Notes: generated by a model not told the origin, from the letters alone. A stretch of 64,000 bases of DNA from Butyrivibrio sp. AE3009 (GCF_000420845.1 NZ_ATVS01000005.1:111420-175419), one strand, 5' to 3'; counted from the stretch's first letter, positions 1-9,013 are shown. Translations and numbers: made by a program.

Positions 1-234
1 AACAACAAAGTCAATAAGACCCAGCAGCTTAAGAAGACCAATGATGTCAGGGATACTGTATCATTCTCTTCTATTGGAAAAGATATCCAGGTTGCAAAAC
101 AGGCTGTAAGTGAAGCCCCGAATATCAGGGAAGATATCGTAGCTCCGCTCAAAGCTGCTATTAAAAACGGTACTTATGATGTTAGTGGTGAGGCTTTTGC
201 TGACAAATTACTGGCAAAATTCGAAGGCCTCTGA
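1..234 (+). CDS. flgM: FlgM anti-sigma28 factor, 3' part
   Basis: The window opens inside this gene; 77 C-terminal residues are visible. FlgM binds sigma28 (FliA/SigD) in the cytoplasm and holds it inactive until the flagellar hook is complete. The visible part has the family pattern: a D-x-V-x-F-S-x-x-GK element near residues 16-25, an IRED core near residues 46-49, and a C-terminal G-T-Y-D-V followed by a K-L-L helix. FlgN follows 46 bases after the stop, the usual flgM-flgN order. It would control the sigma28-type promoters seen further along. The start codon lies outside the window. Confidence 0.9.
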   Translation, partial: NNKVNKTQQLKKTNDVRDTVSFSSIGKDIQVAKQAVSEAPNIREDIVAPLKAAIKNGTYDVSGEAFADKLLAKFEGL

Positions 235-280
235 TTATAGAGCAGCCACAGACTAAATTACATACAGGAGGATGATTCCA

Positions 281-799
281 GTGGCAAGTCTTATGGAAAA
301 TCTTGTGGATGTCCTTGATAAGGAATGCACAATGTACGAGCAATTACTGGAGTTATCGAGCCGAAAGACCGTCATCATCATAAAAGGCGATCTAGAGGCA
401 CTTGCTAAGATCACGGATGAGGAGCAGTACGTGATAGGCAGTATCCAGATGCTGGAGAAACAGCGTGAAACAGCCATGAAGGATATCGCAAACGTACTCA
501 ACAAGGATGTTGATTCATTGAAGCTGACCGATCTGATCGTTGTACTGGAAAAAAGACCGGAAGATCAGAAAAATCTGGCAGTGCAGCGGGACAGACTAAG
601 AGGTGTCACCGCAAATGTCAGACGTGTAAACGGCCAGAACCAGGAACTTCTGAAAAGTTCACTGGAGATGGTACAATTCGAGATGAATATCATCCAGGCG
701 TCTAAGAGTGCTCCACAGACGGCAAACTATTCCAGAGCGTTAGACACTACAGGCGATTGTTTAGGTTACACATCGGGCGGGTTTGATGCAAAGCAGTAA
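281..799 (+). CDS. flgN: FlgN-type flagellar export chaperone
   Basis: A 172-residue, mostly helical protein between flgM and flgK, the place of FlgN, the cytoplasmic chaperone that keeps hook-associated proteins FlgK and FlgL ready for export. It starts with a long amphipathic helix and has the K-x-x-L-x-x-E rich pattern of the family. I chose the GTG at 281: AGGAGG at 266-271 lies 9 bases upstream, whereas the ATG at 272 would sit directly on that ribosome binding site. The assignment rests on length, helical pattern and position rather than a catalytic motif. Confidence 0.8.
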   Translation: MASLMENLVDVLDKECTMYEQLLELSSRKTVIIIKGDLEALAKITDEEQYVIGSIQMLEKQRETAMKDIANVLNKDVDSLKLTDLIVVLEKRPEDQKNLAVQRDRLRGVTANVRRVNGQNQELLKSSLEMVQFEMNIIQASKSAPQTANYSRALDTTGDCLGYTSGGFDAKQ

Positions 800-854
800 A
801 GCAGTACTTTATGAAGAAAGTGCTGCGGATGCATGTAGATAACTCGCTTAGGTA

Positions 855-883
855 ACCGTAGACAATACGGTAGTGTCTTTTTT
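855..883 (+). terminator. possible weak terminator or attenuator after flgN
   Basis: A 6-bp perfect stem (855-860 with 866-871, loop of 5) is followed after six bases by six T residues (878-883). The stem is short, so read-through into flgK is likely. It may set the flgM-flgN to flgK ratio. Confidence 0.3.
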
Positions 884-895
884 GTACCCTTTTTT

Positions 896-983
896 AGGTG
901 CCTGTCCCCATCAACAAACTGTGAACAACACAGTCTGGAGGCAACCTAAGAAGTTCACAATTTGTTAATGGGGACAGGCACCT
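896..983. repeat. 30-bp inverted repeat (REP-like) just before flgK
   Basis: Arms 896-925 and 954-983 are complementary at 28 of 30 positions around a 28-base loop. The outer part reads GGTGCCTGTCCCC and its complement, a motif resembling REP/RAYT-type repeats known from many bacterial genomes (family membership is inference). The right arm ends one base before the flgK ribosome binding site, so in mRNA this long hairpin would abut the flgK start. Confidence 0.75.
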
Positions 984-997
984 TGGAGGTAGTTATT

Positions 998-2671
998 ATG
1001 TCACTAATGGCGAATTTATACGTAGGCTCCTCCGGCCTGCAGGCAACACAGAACGCCCTGAACACCACGGCCCACAACATGGCCAACATGGATACTGACG
1101 GCTACACAAGGCAGCAGGTATCCCAGGGAACAAGAGCATATCAGACTCTTGAGAACAGATTCGATTGTATCGCCCCAAAGCAGATCGGAACCGGAGTTAA
1201 CTACAATAATTGTAAACAGGTAAGAAGCGAATTTCTGGATATTTCCTACAGGAAAGAGACAGGAAGGTCGTCTTTTTATGACGTTTCGGTAAAAGCGCTG
1301 GAGGAGATCGAGGATCAGCTTCAGGAGATGGAGGGAACGGAATTCGCCGATGCCCTCAATAACCTGTGGGTTTCGGTGCAGGAGCTGGCCAAGGATCCCT
1401 GCTCGGCGGTTAACCAGAGCGCATTGGTGACAAGAGCAAACGAATTTTTGACAAGAGCAAAAAGTGTTTATGAGGGCTTCGTTTCCTACCAGGAAAACCT
1501 GGATTCCATAGTAGTGGGAATGGTTGAAGACATCAACTACATCGGAGACCGCATAAGACAGCTCAATGAAGATATAGTAAGCATTGAATCAGGCAGAATG
1601 GAGAAGGCCAACGACCTTCGAGATGAGAGAAACCTTCTTCTGGACCAGCTGGGACAGTACGGCAAGATCGAGTATCACGAAGACATCTTCGGAAATGTTA
1701 TCTGCCTCTTCGAAGGCTCCAGTTTTATCACCACAGATCACGTGAACCACATCGCCTGCGACAACTCATTATCTGAGGAAAAAGGCGGAAGCCCGGCAGG
1801 TTACAATACTCCTTACTGGGAGTACGCAGCAGTTACGGAGCTTAAGAGCGACGGCTCAAGACTGGTGATTTCAATTGACGGAGCACACGTTTTTGACCTT
1901 GAAACTCCTATCTCAACCTCAATAGATACAGATATCGGCAAGCTCAAATCAGTTCTTCTGGCAAGGGGCGACAGGAACGCCAACTATCATGACATTGTGG
2001 AGGACAAGGATTATTACAATGAAAAAATCGCACAGTCGGTAATCATGAACGTTGAGGCCGAGTTCGACCAGATGATCCACAACATCATGGCCAAGATGAA
2101 TGAGATCCTTGAAAGCGCCGAGAGTAACCCGGGAGTTCTGGACGATTCAAAGGGAATGCCCTCCGACTTCACTCTTTTCACCGTGGCAAATGAAGATGAC
2201 AAGCTGGTGTACAGGGTAGGCGAGGACAATCCTCCCGGAACAGTTATTACGGGACTTACCATAAAGAATACCCAGATTAATCCGATACTTATACAGGATC
2301 CAACTTATTTCACCTTCAGAACCATCGACGGCAATGAAGATACAGCAACGATGACGGCTCTGAAAGAAGCTTTTACAAAAGAGGAATACGTACTTAATCC
2401 CAACGTTTCAACAAGAAACAGTTTTATCACCTACTACAACAGCCTTGTTTCCCAGGTGGCCAACTCAGCGGATGTCTACAACTCCATCAAGGAGGCCCAG
2501 GAAAAAACAGTATCGGCGGTATCCTCCGCAAGAGAGCAGATCGTAGGCGTATCCAGCGATGAAGAACTGGAATTCATGATCATGTTCCAGAACGCCTACA
2601 ACGCATCTTCAAGATACATCAACGTAGTAAGTGAAATGCTTGAACATCTGGTATCGACTTTAGGCGCATAA
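998..2671 (+). CDS. flgK: Flagellar hook-associated protein FlgK, copy 1
   Basis: FlgK (HAP1) forms the first hook-filament junction ring and is exported by the flagellar type III apparatus. The 557-residue product has the N-terminal signature (about residues 8-45: L-Y-V-G-S-S-G-L-Q, N-x-A-N-M-x-T-x-G-Y-T-R-Q) and a C-terminal D0 helix (last 40 residues, F-Q-N-A-Y-N-A-S-S-R-Y-I) that pack as coiled coils. The ATG at 998 is chosen because GGAGGT (985-990) is 7 bases upstream; the in-frame start at 962 would lie in the inverted repeat. A second FlgK-like gene follows 26 bases later, so this is one of two tandem paralogues. No signal peptide, as expected. Confidence 0.9.
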   Translation: MSLMANLYVGSSGLQATQNALNTTAHNMANMDTDGYTRQQVSQGTRAYQTLENRFDCIAPKQIGTGVNYNNCKQVRSEFLDISYRKETGRSSFYDVSVKALEEIEDQLQEMEGTEFADALNNLWVSVQELAKDPCSAVNQSALVTRANEFLTRAKSVYEGFVSYQENLDSIVVGMVEDINYIGDRIRQLNEDIVSIESGRMEKANDLRDERNLLLDQLGQYGKIEYHEDIFGNVICLFEGSSFITTDHVNHIACDNSLSEEKGGSPAGYNTPYWEYAAVTELKSDGSRLVISIDGAHVFDLETPISTSIDTDIGKLKSVLLARGDRNANYHDIVEDKDYYNEKIAQSVIMNVEAEFDQMIHNIMAKMNEILESAESNPGVLDDSKGMPSDFTLFTVANEDDKLVYRVGEDNPPGTVITGLTIKNTQINPILIQDPTYFTFRTIDGNEDTATMTALKEAFTKEEYVLNPNVSTRNSFITYYNSLVSQVANSADVYNSIKEAQEKTVSAVSSAREQIVGVSSDEELEFMIMFQNAYNASSRYINVVSEMLEHLVSTLGA

Positions 2672-2697
2672 GAACCCTTTTTTACAGGAGAAAGGCT

Positions 2698-4548
2698 ATG
2701 AGTACTTCACAATTCTTTGGACTGAATATCGCAGCATCGGGGCTTAGAGCTTCCAACGCAGCCCTGAACACAACAGCGAATAATATCTCCAACGCCAACA
2801 CCGACGGCTACAGCAGACAGAAGGTAAAACAGGAGGCCAGCGACGCCCTCAGAGTTTTTGCCACCTACGGATGTGCCGGCGCCGGTGTTGATACCATTGC
2901 AATAGAGAGAGTCCGGGACAGCTTCTACGATGTGAAGTACAGAAACAACGCACAGCTCCTGGGAGTGGCCAAGCAGAAGAACTACTACAACAGCCTTATC
3001 GAGGAGTACCTCAGCGACGATGGGACCAGCGGCTTCTCATCACTTTTTTCCAAAATGGAGGCCTCGCTGGAGTCGGTAATGACCGCTGCGGGAACCACAG
3101 AGACCAAGGCCACTTTCGTATCTAATGTAAAAGCGTTAACCGAATATTTTAACAATGTTTACACCAGCCTTCAGAACGAGCAGGCGGATGTTAACGCGGA
3201 GATTAAGCTCTGCGCTGACAGAATGAGTTCCATCGCTCAGGAGGTTGCCTCAATAAATCAGCAGATCAACATCATCGAGATGACAGGAACCACAGCAAAT
3301 GAGCTGAGAGATAAAAGAGATACTCTTGTGGACGAGCTGTCCAAGATGGTTTCCGTTGAGACCAAGGAAACTCCCGTTGTCGACGAGAACAATCCCAGCA
3401 GAGTAACCGGCGCTACCAGATATCAGATCTGGGTTGCGGGGGGCTACGAGCTGGTTGATACCTATGAATACAGGAAAATGATCTGCGTCTCCAGAGAGGA
3501 CGACGGCTCCACTAACCAGAACGATATCAGCGGACTGTTCGATATCAAGTGGGGAAGCGGCAATTACAAAGATGGCGATAACATCAGCGAGCTGTCATAC
3601 TTTGAGCTGGATTCCAAGCTTATAGGCGGAGAGCTCCAGGGTCTTCTGGCAATTAGAGATGGCAACAACAATCAGTATTTTCACGGAAAAGGAACCAACG
3701 TATACAAGTCAGGTGATACCTACGCCGTGGAGGTGAAGGTTGAGGCTTCTTATCTGAAGGATATGAACAAGTGCTCAATTCCTGAGGATGGCAGCATCCA
3801 TATCGGAGCTAAGGATTATCGCTATGACAGCTTCGACTACGACGGAGATAGCACCTATACTTTCTATATCGATAAGAATACTTTGACAAGTATTCCCGAT
3901 AACAATGCCAATGTTTCCATCGGCTACGGAAATGACTATCAGGGAATTCCTTATTACATGTCCCAGATGAATGAGTGGATAAGGCAGTTCTCCGCAGCAA
4001 CCAATACGATCATGGTAAACGGGTACACTTCAGATTCCCTGGAGGGCGTTAACCTTCTCACCGGCGCCATGGACACCAATTCAGCTGCCCAGTACAGCTA
4101 CGCACAGCTCACGACACTGTCAGAGAATAAGGGTTACTATAAGCTTCGCGGCGGCAACTTCTCCGTAAACGAAGTTCTGCAGGATAACTCCGATAGACTT
4201 GCTACAAAGGCAGACGTTACGGAAGGTGAGTCGGAATTTGTTAACCTTACCAAGTTAAAAACAATGTTTGATACCCAGAAGATCTTCAGAGGAGCCACCT
4301 CCGGAGAGTTCCTGACCAAGGTGCTGGCGGATATAGCGCTGAACAGAAGTAATTCCAATACTCTGGAGGATACCTACACCGCCCTTGAGAAGACAATTGG
4401 TAACCAGAGATTGTCGGATTCAGGTGTTGATGAAGATGAAGAGGCGTCGAATCTGGTGAAGTATCAGAGTGCTTATAATCTGTCTTCGAAGATGATACAG
4501 ACATTGACGGAGATTTATGATCGGCTGATACTCCAGACGGGGGTATAA
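2698..4548 (+). CDS. flgK: Flagellar hook-associated protein FlgK, copy 2
   Basis: A 616-residue FlgK-family protein with its own N-terminal signature (F-G-L-N-I-A-A-S-G-L-R-A, N-N-I-S-N-A-N-T-D-G-Y-S-R-Q) and C-terminal D0 helix (Y-Q-S-A-Y-N-L-S-S-K-M-I-Q-T-L). Both ends are typical of HAP1, while the centre differs clearly from copy 1. A good ribosome binding site (AGGAGA) precedes the ATG. Being co-directional and 26 bases apart, the two genes are probably co-transcribed. Whether they form a mixed junction, act alternately or have divided roles cannot be told from sequence. The 1.25 kb behind it is free of genes before flgL. Confidence 0.88.
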   Translation: MSTSQFFGLNIAASGLRASNAALNTTANNISNANTDGYSRQKVKQEASDALRVFATYGCAGAGVDTIAIERVRDSFYDVKYRNNAQLLGVAKQKNYYNSLIEEYLSDDGTSGFSSLFSKMEASLESVMTAAGTTETKATFVSNVKALTEYFNNVYTSLQNEQADVNAEIKLCADRMSSIAQEVASINQQINIIEMTGTTANELRDKRDTLVDELSKMVSVETKETPVVDENNPSRVTGATRYQIWVAGGYELVDTYEYRKMICVSREDDGSTNQNDISGLFDIKWGSGNYKDGDNISELSYFELDSKLIGGELQGLLAIRDGNNNQYFHGKGTNVYKSGDTYAVEVKVEASYLKDMNKCSIPEDGSIHIGAKDYRYDSFDYDGDSTYTFYIDKNTLTSIPDNNANVSIGYGNDYQGIPYYMSQMNEWIRQFSAATNTIMVNGYTSDSLEGVNLLTGAMDTNSAAQYSYAQLTTLSENKGYYKLRGGNFSVNEVLQDNSDRLATKADVTEGESEFVNLTKLKTMFDTQKIFRGATSGEFLTKVLADIALNRSNSNTLEDTYTALEKTIGNQRLSDSGVDEDEEASNLVKYQSAYNLSSKMIQTLTEIYDRLILQTGV

Positions 4549-4670
4549 AATATAGGACGGATTTGTAATAGGATGGATAAATAGGATGGAACAGAGAAAT
4601 GTCAGCTATTCGTATAAAGCGAGTGGCAGGCATTTTTTGCGGATAATGAGGTCTACTATAAGCGTACGCC

Positions 4671-4794
4671 ACCCTTGACAGCACAAAGAATAATTGCTGC
4701 GTTGTATCCACCGACGGCGAAGAACTCAGGAACAATTAAGTATTTCTCCGGCGCAGGCAGCAGTGTAGCAATTATTCTTTGCACTATCAAGGGC
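4671..4794. repeat. Imperfect 30-bp inverted repeat
   Basis: Arms 4671-4700 and 4765-4794 pair at about 25 of 30 positions, centred on an AAGAATAATTGCT block. The 64-base interior has further short complementary stretches. It could be a decayed mobile element or a folded RNA; no open frame explains it. Confidence 0.6.
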
Positions 4795-5174
4795 AAGCCG
4801 CTTATGCGGTGGCTGGTTTTCTTACCTCGGGCTCAGAATCTAGGAACAAAAAGGAGAGTTACTCGATATTCTAGAATATCTATTTGGGGTCAGGCATATG
4901 AATGAAAGGTAGCGGCATGTATTCGTATGCCTTGCTCGGAGTATATCGAAGAATAGTTATAGCATTCTAGAGAATAATGCATACTAGATCATTATTTTTC
5001 TTTTCATTCGTATGCTTCTTTAGCCTGGAGGGACTTATAGTGGCCCTCGTTATGCATACTGAAGGGAGTTTGTTTTCTGCTTTAATATGCATTTAGAGCT
5101 TAAATCATCAACTGATAACTCAATCAGATCTTAGAAATGCATACGAAAGTCATCTAAAATAATAATTTGATGTA

Positions 5175-5199
5175 GGTGTCAAAAGTATCTTTTGACACC
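5175..5199. repeat. Perfect 11-bp palindrome
   Basis: GGTGTCAAAAG at 5175-5185 is exactly mirrored at 5189-5199 around a 3-base loop. It has no T-run behind it, so it is not an evident terminator. It resembles short REP-type repeats. Confidence 0.7.
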
Positions 5200-5260
5200 A
5201 TATGATAAAAAGCTACACCTCGAACTATTCTTGTGATAACTAAGGCAAATAGCAAGAACC

Positions 5261-5297
5261 AAGCCGGCAGCTGCAACAAAGCAGCTGCCTAAGGCTT
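5261..5297. repeat. GC-rich hairpin
   Basis: GGCAGCTGC (5266-5274) pairs perfectly with GCAGCTGCC (5281-5289) around a 6-base loop; AAGCC/GGCTT extend the stem beyond a three-base bulge. No T-run follows. Confidence 0.6.
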
Positions 5298-5418
5298 ACA
5301 AGTGATTGTTGTGACGCAGTCTCTGAAACATATCGCTTACCATGCAAGGGTTCGTTCAGGTTTGCACTATATAGGAATTATCGCGCCAGGGAACATGCAC
5401 CTCGGAGCCATAGCACAG

Positions 5419-5691
5419 GACAAAGTGTAAAAGGGCGGGAGGCGACAGGGGCGAGATAGGTGGGGACGGCGGAAGTAGCGGAAAAATGCGCAGTTCTTGT
5501 ACGACGACATGATTTTCAAAACGAGAGAAAGAAGGAATGGCGACTGTCCACGAATAGGCATGAGTAGGAGACATTCCTTCTTGATAGAGTTTTAGAAAAT
5601 CAGGAGGCGCACGAAAACCAGTGTTTTTACGGTGCTTTCGGCGGTCACAACTGTCTCGCCCCTGTCGCCTCCCGTCCTTTTATACTTTGTC
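5419..5691. repeat. Dispersed repeat element, copy 1, with 40-bp terminal inverted repeats
   Basis: The ends (5419-5458 and 5652-5691) are inverted repeats identical at 37 of 40 positions. The interior has a further inverted repeat around AGAAGGAATG. The block 5557-5644, read on the minus strand, is clearly homologous to 9109-9195 downstream of csrA, so this is a dispersed element present twice in opposite orientation. It has no transposase gene: a MITE-like element or a structured RNA are both possible. Confidence 0.75.
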
Positions 5692-5706
5692 AGTCATAGT
5701 ACGGGT

Positions 5707-5733
5707 TAAGTTCCCGGCGGCAATTGCCGATAA
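5707..5733 (+). promoter_or_regulatory. sigma28-type promoter of flgL
   Basis: TAAG (5707-5710), 15 bases, then GCCGATAA (5726-5733), an exact match to the flagellar sigma28/SigD -10 consensus with correct spacing. A transcript from about 5740 would have a leader of about 66 bases before flgL. Confidence 0.75.
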
Positions 5734-5805
5734 TAGTAGTGAAAATGAATGAATTTGCATGGATGCGTAGGTTTCAGAGACAAGGATTGTCTGTGGAGGT
5801 TTTTT

Positions 5806-7917
5806 ATGCGCATCACCAACAAGATCATGCAGAATAATTCTCTTTACAATATCAACAACAACAAGGTCACCGAGGATCAGCTCAACACCATGATGGCCAC
5901 CGGCAAAAAGATCACCCGCCCCTCAGATGACCCTGTTATCGCAATAAGGGCTCTCCGCCTTCGAAGCAACGTTACCCAGCTCTCACAATATTATGAGAAA
6001 AACTGCAAAGACGCCGAAAGCTGGCTGGACATCACAGCCGATGCTCTTTCCACCGTCACTTCTGTTCTCACCGACTGCGTAAAGCAGGCCACCAAGGGCG
6101 CCAACATGGACCTTACCGTGGACGACCTGGATATCATTGTTTCACAGCTTGATTCCCTGGCAAAAGAATACTACTCAACAGGTAATGTAGACTACGCAGG
6201 AAGATACATTTTTACCGGATACAGAACAGATACGCCTCTTACCTTCGATAAAACCACTTCTGCTGATTATACGGATGTCCAGGATCAGTTCGATGCGGTT
6301 GATATTTCCGAATCAAAAAGAATGATCGGTAAGCATATGCTTGACGCAAAAGACCTGGTAAGCTCAAGCGCAGAGCCGGTCAAGCAGAGTGACATTTATG
6401 AATGTACCGTAGGAAGGATCAGACTGTCCTACGATAGCCTGAATTATACTAATCCCGGCGACGACCCCATCGCCCAGGGCGAAACAGCAGCAACTCTCAA
6501 ATGGAGAGAACAACTGACTCAGCCCGCCACCAGTACCGTAACCACCACCACCCAGATAATCAATTTTACCTATACCACAGAGACCAACGAGACCAGATAT
6601 GTTGCCATTCCTGTGGATCCGGAGGGGGAAAAGAATTACAGGGTTACGGATGAAACAGGAAATACTTACGAGGTAGCTGTTACTAATACCGGTAACTACA
6701 ACATATATATAAATGGCGACAAATCAGCTCCCGGACTCATAGTAGATCCCAACGGAATCGTGGACAGCGACCACCTGGGAAAAGGAATCGCAGCAGCTCA
6801 GACCACAATTGAGACCAAGAGCATTTCCGCCATCACCTATACTGCGGAAGACAATAAGCCTGTGACCGTGAATCTTCCTCTTTTACCAGCGATTGGACAG
6901 TCCTATCAGATCGAACTCAACGAGGATGGCTTCAGAGCAACGGTCAACAGTGACGGAACATATACAATCGTAGACGAAAGAATTGCTGAAAATGCAGATG
7001 GATCAACTTCCCAGAACGTTATTCAGGTAACCGGAAACGGAAGTATCAACAGCTCCTACAAGGAAACCAGCCTTACAATAGGCTATAAAAACATTATTTA
7101 CTCCACCAGCAGCGAAGAGGAGATTGATGCAGCATATATCGATCTTGAAGAGCATCCCACGGGAGCAAGGGCGTATCTCAATGCGGCAACAGGTGAGGTC
7201 CTTCTTAACAAGGAACTTCAGGAAAAGCTGGTAACCATGCCTGACCTTATTGGCACCAAGTGTATAGACGTTGTCTATGATAAAAAGGAATGGAAGAGCG
7301 GCGACATAAGACCCGAGAATCTGTTTGCTTGTGATTATACCGACAGTAACGGCAAGCTTATTCGCTACAACAAGGGTAATGCCGCACACAACATAGCTTA
7401 CGATGTAGGATTTGCTCAGTCGGTAATAGTTAATACTACTGCAGATGCTGTTTTTACCACGGATGTAAAAAGAAATGTGGAAGATCTTAAGAGAATACTT
7501 AATGAGCTTCAACAGATATCAGGAACTCTGGCAACGCTTAAAGACAAAAGAGATGCTTCTACAGATAAAGATTATAAGGAAAAGCTTGAGCAGGATATAG
7601 CGGCTGCAACTAAGGTCTATGATCACCTTAGGCAGCAGATCCAGAAGGAATTTGAGCACAAGATCACCTCAATGCAGCAGTGCCTCGACACCGCCAACAT
7701 CGCGGTAACCGACAACGGAACCAGATCCAAGAGACTCGAACTTGTGAACTCAAGACTCATGACTCAGACCACCACCTTCAAGACCCTTCAGTCAGAGAAC
7801 GAGGACATAGATATAGCCGAGGCCGCCACTAACCTAACAACAGCCCAGGTCACATATGAGGCCAGCCTCATGGCCACCGGAAAGATCAGTCAGACGAGTT
7901 TGATGAACTACATCTGA
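5806..7917 (+). CDS. flgL: Flagellar hook-associated protein FlgL, enlarged
   Basis: FlgL (HAP3) is the second junction protein between hook and filament. The N terminus has the family pattern M-R-I-T-N-K-I-M, then T-G-K-K-I-x-R-P-S-D-D-P near residues 35-46. The C terminus (D-I-D-I-A-E-A-A-T-N-L-T-T-A-Q-x-x-Y-E-A-S-L) is the flagellin-like D0 helix. At 703 residues it is about twice the usual FlgL length; the extra mass is a beta-rich, Thr-rich central insert from about residue 190 to 560, probably exposed. The ATG at 5806 is set by GGAGGT at 5795-5800. It has its own sigma28-type promoter. Confidence 0.88.
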   Translation: MRITNKIMQNNSLYNINNNKVTEDQLNTMMATGKKITRPSDDPVIAIRALRLRSNVTQLSQYYEKNCKDAESWLDITADALSTVTSVLTDCVKQATKGANMDLTVDDLDIIVSQLDSLAKEYYSTGNVDYAGRYIFTGYRTDTPLTFDKTTSADYTDVQDQFDAVDISESKRMIGKHMLDAKDLVSSSAEPVKQSDIYECTVGRIRLSYDSLNYTNPGDDPIAQGETAATLKWREQLTQPATSTVTTTTQIINFTYTTETNETRYVAIPVDPEGEKNYRVTDETGNTYEVAVTNTGNYNIYINGDKSAPGLIVDPNGIVDSDHLGKGIAAAQTTIETKSISAITYTAEDNKPVTVNLPLLPAIGQSYQIELNEDGFRATVNSDGTYTIVDERIAENADGSTSQNVIQVTGNGSINSSYKETSLTIGYKNIIYSTSSEEEIDAAYIDLEEHPTGARAYLNAATGEVLLNKELQEKLVTMPDLIGTKCIDVVYDKKEWKSGDIRPENLFACDYTDSNGKLIRYNKGNAAHNIAYDVGFAQSVIVNTTADAVFTTDVKRNVEDLKRILNELQQISGTLATLKDKRDASTDKDYKEKLEQDIAAATKVYDHLRQQIQKEFEHKITSMQQCLDTANIAVTDNGTRSKRLELVNSRLMTQTTTFKTLQSENEDIDIAEAATNLTTAQVTYEASLMATGKISQTSLMNYI

Positions 7918-8281
7918 TGATATAGGTCTTCAAAGCCAAACAAATTTCATGCTCGCATGATAATTTGCTTGGCCTTGAAGACCGAACAAGGATGAGGAAA
8001 AAAGACATGCGTAGTTTACCGAATAAGCGAAGGTTATTATTGTATGAGCATGTCGATTTCCGAATCCTTGTAGCATGACGAGAGCGTTTTTTGCGGAGTC
8101 ATGCGTATATCATCAAAAACTATGGCGCCTCAATTCACAGACTTCATCACCATAAGTAGTGGATATTAAAACATTATCGGGTAACCAAATCATCTCAATT
8201 TAAAAAATAGTAGCTATGTGTCGAAATAACGTATATAATTAATAAGTAGTAGTGTCTATCAAGGACAATGGAGGTTATAAC
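7918..8281. other. flgL-fliW intergenic region
   Basis: Apart from a long imperfect hairpin at 7925-7983 I see a TATAAT hexamer (8234-8239) 42 bases before fliW as a possible -10 element, without a good -35. No gene is evident. Confidence 0.45.
7925..7983. repeat. Long imperfect hairpin after flgL
   Basis: Arms 7925-7952 and 7955-7983 are complementary with few mismatches (GGTCTTCAA at one end, TTGAAGACC at the other, CATG..CATG at the tip). There is no T-run, so it may stabilise or process the flgL mRNA 3' end rather than terminate it. Confidence 0.6.
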
Positions 8282-8737
8282 ATGAAATTAGCAACAAGGA
8301 TTTTTGGCGATGTTGAAATTGAAGATAGCAAGATAATCTCTTTTCCAAACGGCATTATCGGATTCCCGGACTTAAAGCGTTTCACGCTCATGCACGACGA
8401 AGAGGGCGGGACCAATACTATTCAGTGGCTTCAGTCAATTGAAGAGCCGAACTTTGCAATGCCTGTTATGGATCCTCTTATTGTATGCCCTGATTACAAT
8501 CCACAGGTTGACCGTCAGAATATCATAGATATTGGGGAGCTGGTGGATGATGAGCTGCTGGTGCTGGTAACAGTTACTGTGCCTCATGATCTTAAACAGA
8601 TGACGGTTAATCTTAAGGGCCCCTTCATCATCAATGTACATGATATGAAGGCTGCACAGAGTATCATTGATAACGACGAATACCCGGTAAAATTCCCTAT
8701 CTATGATATCCTGCAGAAAAACAAAGAGAATGCCTGA
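8282..8737 (+). CDS. fliW: Flagellar assembly factor FliW
   Basis: FliW binds flagellin and CsrA in the cytoplasm; when free of flagellin it sequesters CsrA and so relieves translational repression of flagellin mRNA. The 151-residue product matches the family: L-A-T-R-I-F-G near the start, I-I-S-F-P-N-G-I-I-G-F-P around residues 18-29, and the late N-L-K-G-P element. Start ATG 8282 has GGAGGT (8270-8275) 6 bases upstream. csrA follows after 41 bases, the standard two-gene arrangement. Confidence 0.95.
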   Translation: MKLATRIFGDVEIEDSKIISFPNGIIGFPDLKRFTLMHDEEGGTNTIQWLQSIEEPNFAMPVMDPLIVCPDYNPQVDRQNIIDIGELVDDELLVLVTVTVPHDLKQMTVNLKGPFIINVHDMKAAQSIIDNDEYPVKFPIYDILQKNKENA

Positions 8738-8778
8738 CCGACACTGACTAATTACGCAACCATGGAGGGAGAAAGAGA

Positions 8779-8994
8779 ATGTTAGCATTATCCAGAAAAA
8801 AGAATGAAGCAATTATCATTAACAACAACATTGAGATTACTGTATTGGATATCAGAGGGGATCAGGTAAAACTTGGAATCGCAGCGCCTAAGGAGATTCC
8901 GATCTATCGTAAGGAAGTTTACCTTCAGATACAGCAGGAGAATAAGCAGGCAACTGACGTCGCCAGTCTTGATGCACTCAAGAAGCTGCTTTAA
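8779..8994 (+). CDS. csrA: Carbon storage regulator CsrA
   Basis: A 71-residue dimeric RNA-binding protein that binds GGA motifs in mRNA leaders and blocks ribosome access. The start M-L-A-L-S-R-K, the V-K-L-G-I-x-A-P core (about residues 30-37) and the I-Y-R-K-E-V strand that carries the RNA-contacting arginine are all present. A GGAGGGA-type binding site lies just upstream of the ATG. Its likely target in this window is the flagellin leader at 16236-16268. A clear terminator follows at 9014-9050. Confidence 0.97.
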   Translation: MLALSRKKNEAIIINNNIEITVLDIRGDQVKLGIAAPKEIPIYRKEVYLQIQQENKQATDVASLDALKKLL

Positions 8995-9013
8995 ATCTAT
9001 ATTGTTATTTCCG

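Larger units (their letters stand above)
4549..5805. other. 1.25-kb gene-free region rich in repeats
   Basis: No credible gene is found here: short open frames lack ribosome binding sites and family features. It holds an imperfect 30-bp inverted repeat (4671-4794), scattered ATTCGTATGC motifs (4921-4930, 5006-5015 and inverted near 5139-5148), a perfect 11-bp palindrome (5175-5199), a 9-bp hairpin (5266-5289), a long dispersed repeat (5419-5691) and the flgL promoter. Confidence 0.7.

Noticed and set aside
962..997. Upstream start for flgK at 962.
   Set aside because: It would place the first residues in the inverted repeat; ATG 998 has the proper ribosome binding site.
4675..4905. Short open frame after the second flgK.
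   Set aside because: No ribosome binding site, no family pattern, and it crosses the imperfect inverted repeat.
5356..5574. Open frames on the minus strand in the dispersed repeat copy 1.
   Set aside because: They follow the repeat structure, have no ribosome binding site, and do not continue in copy 2.
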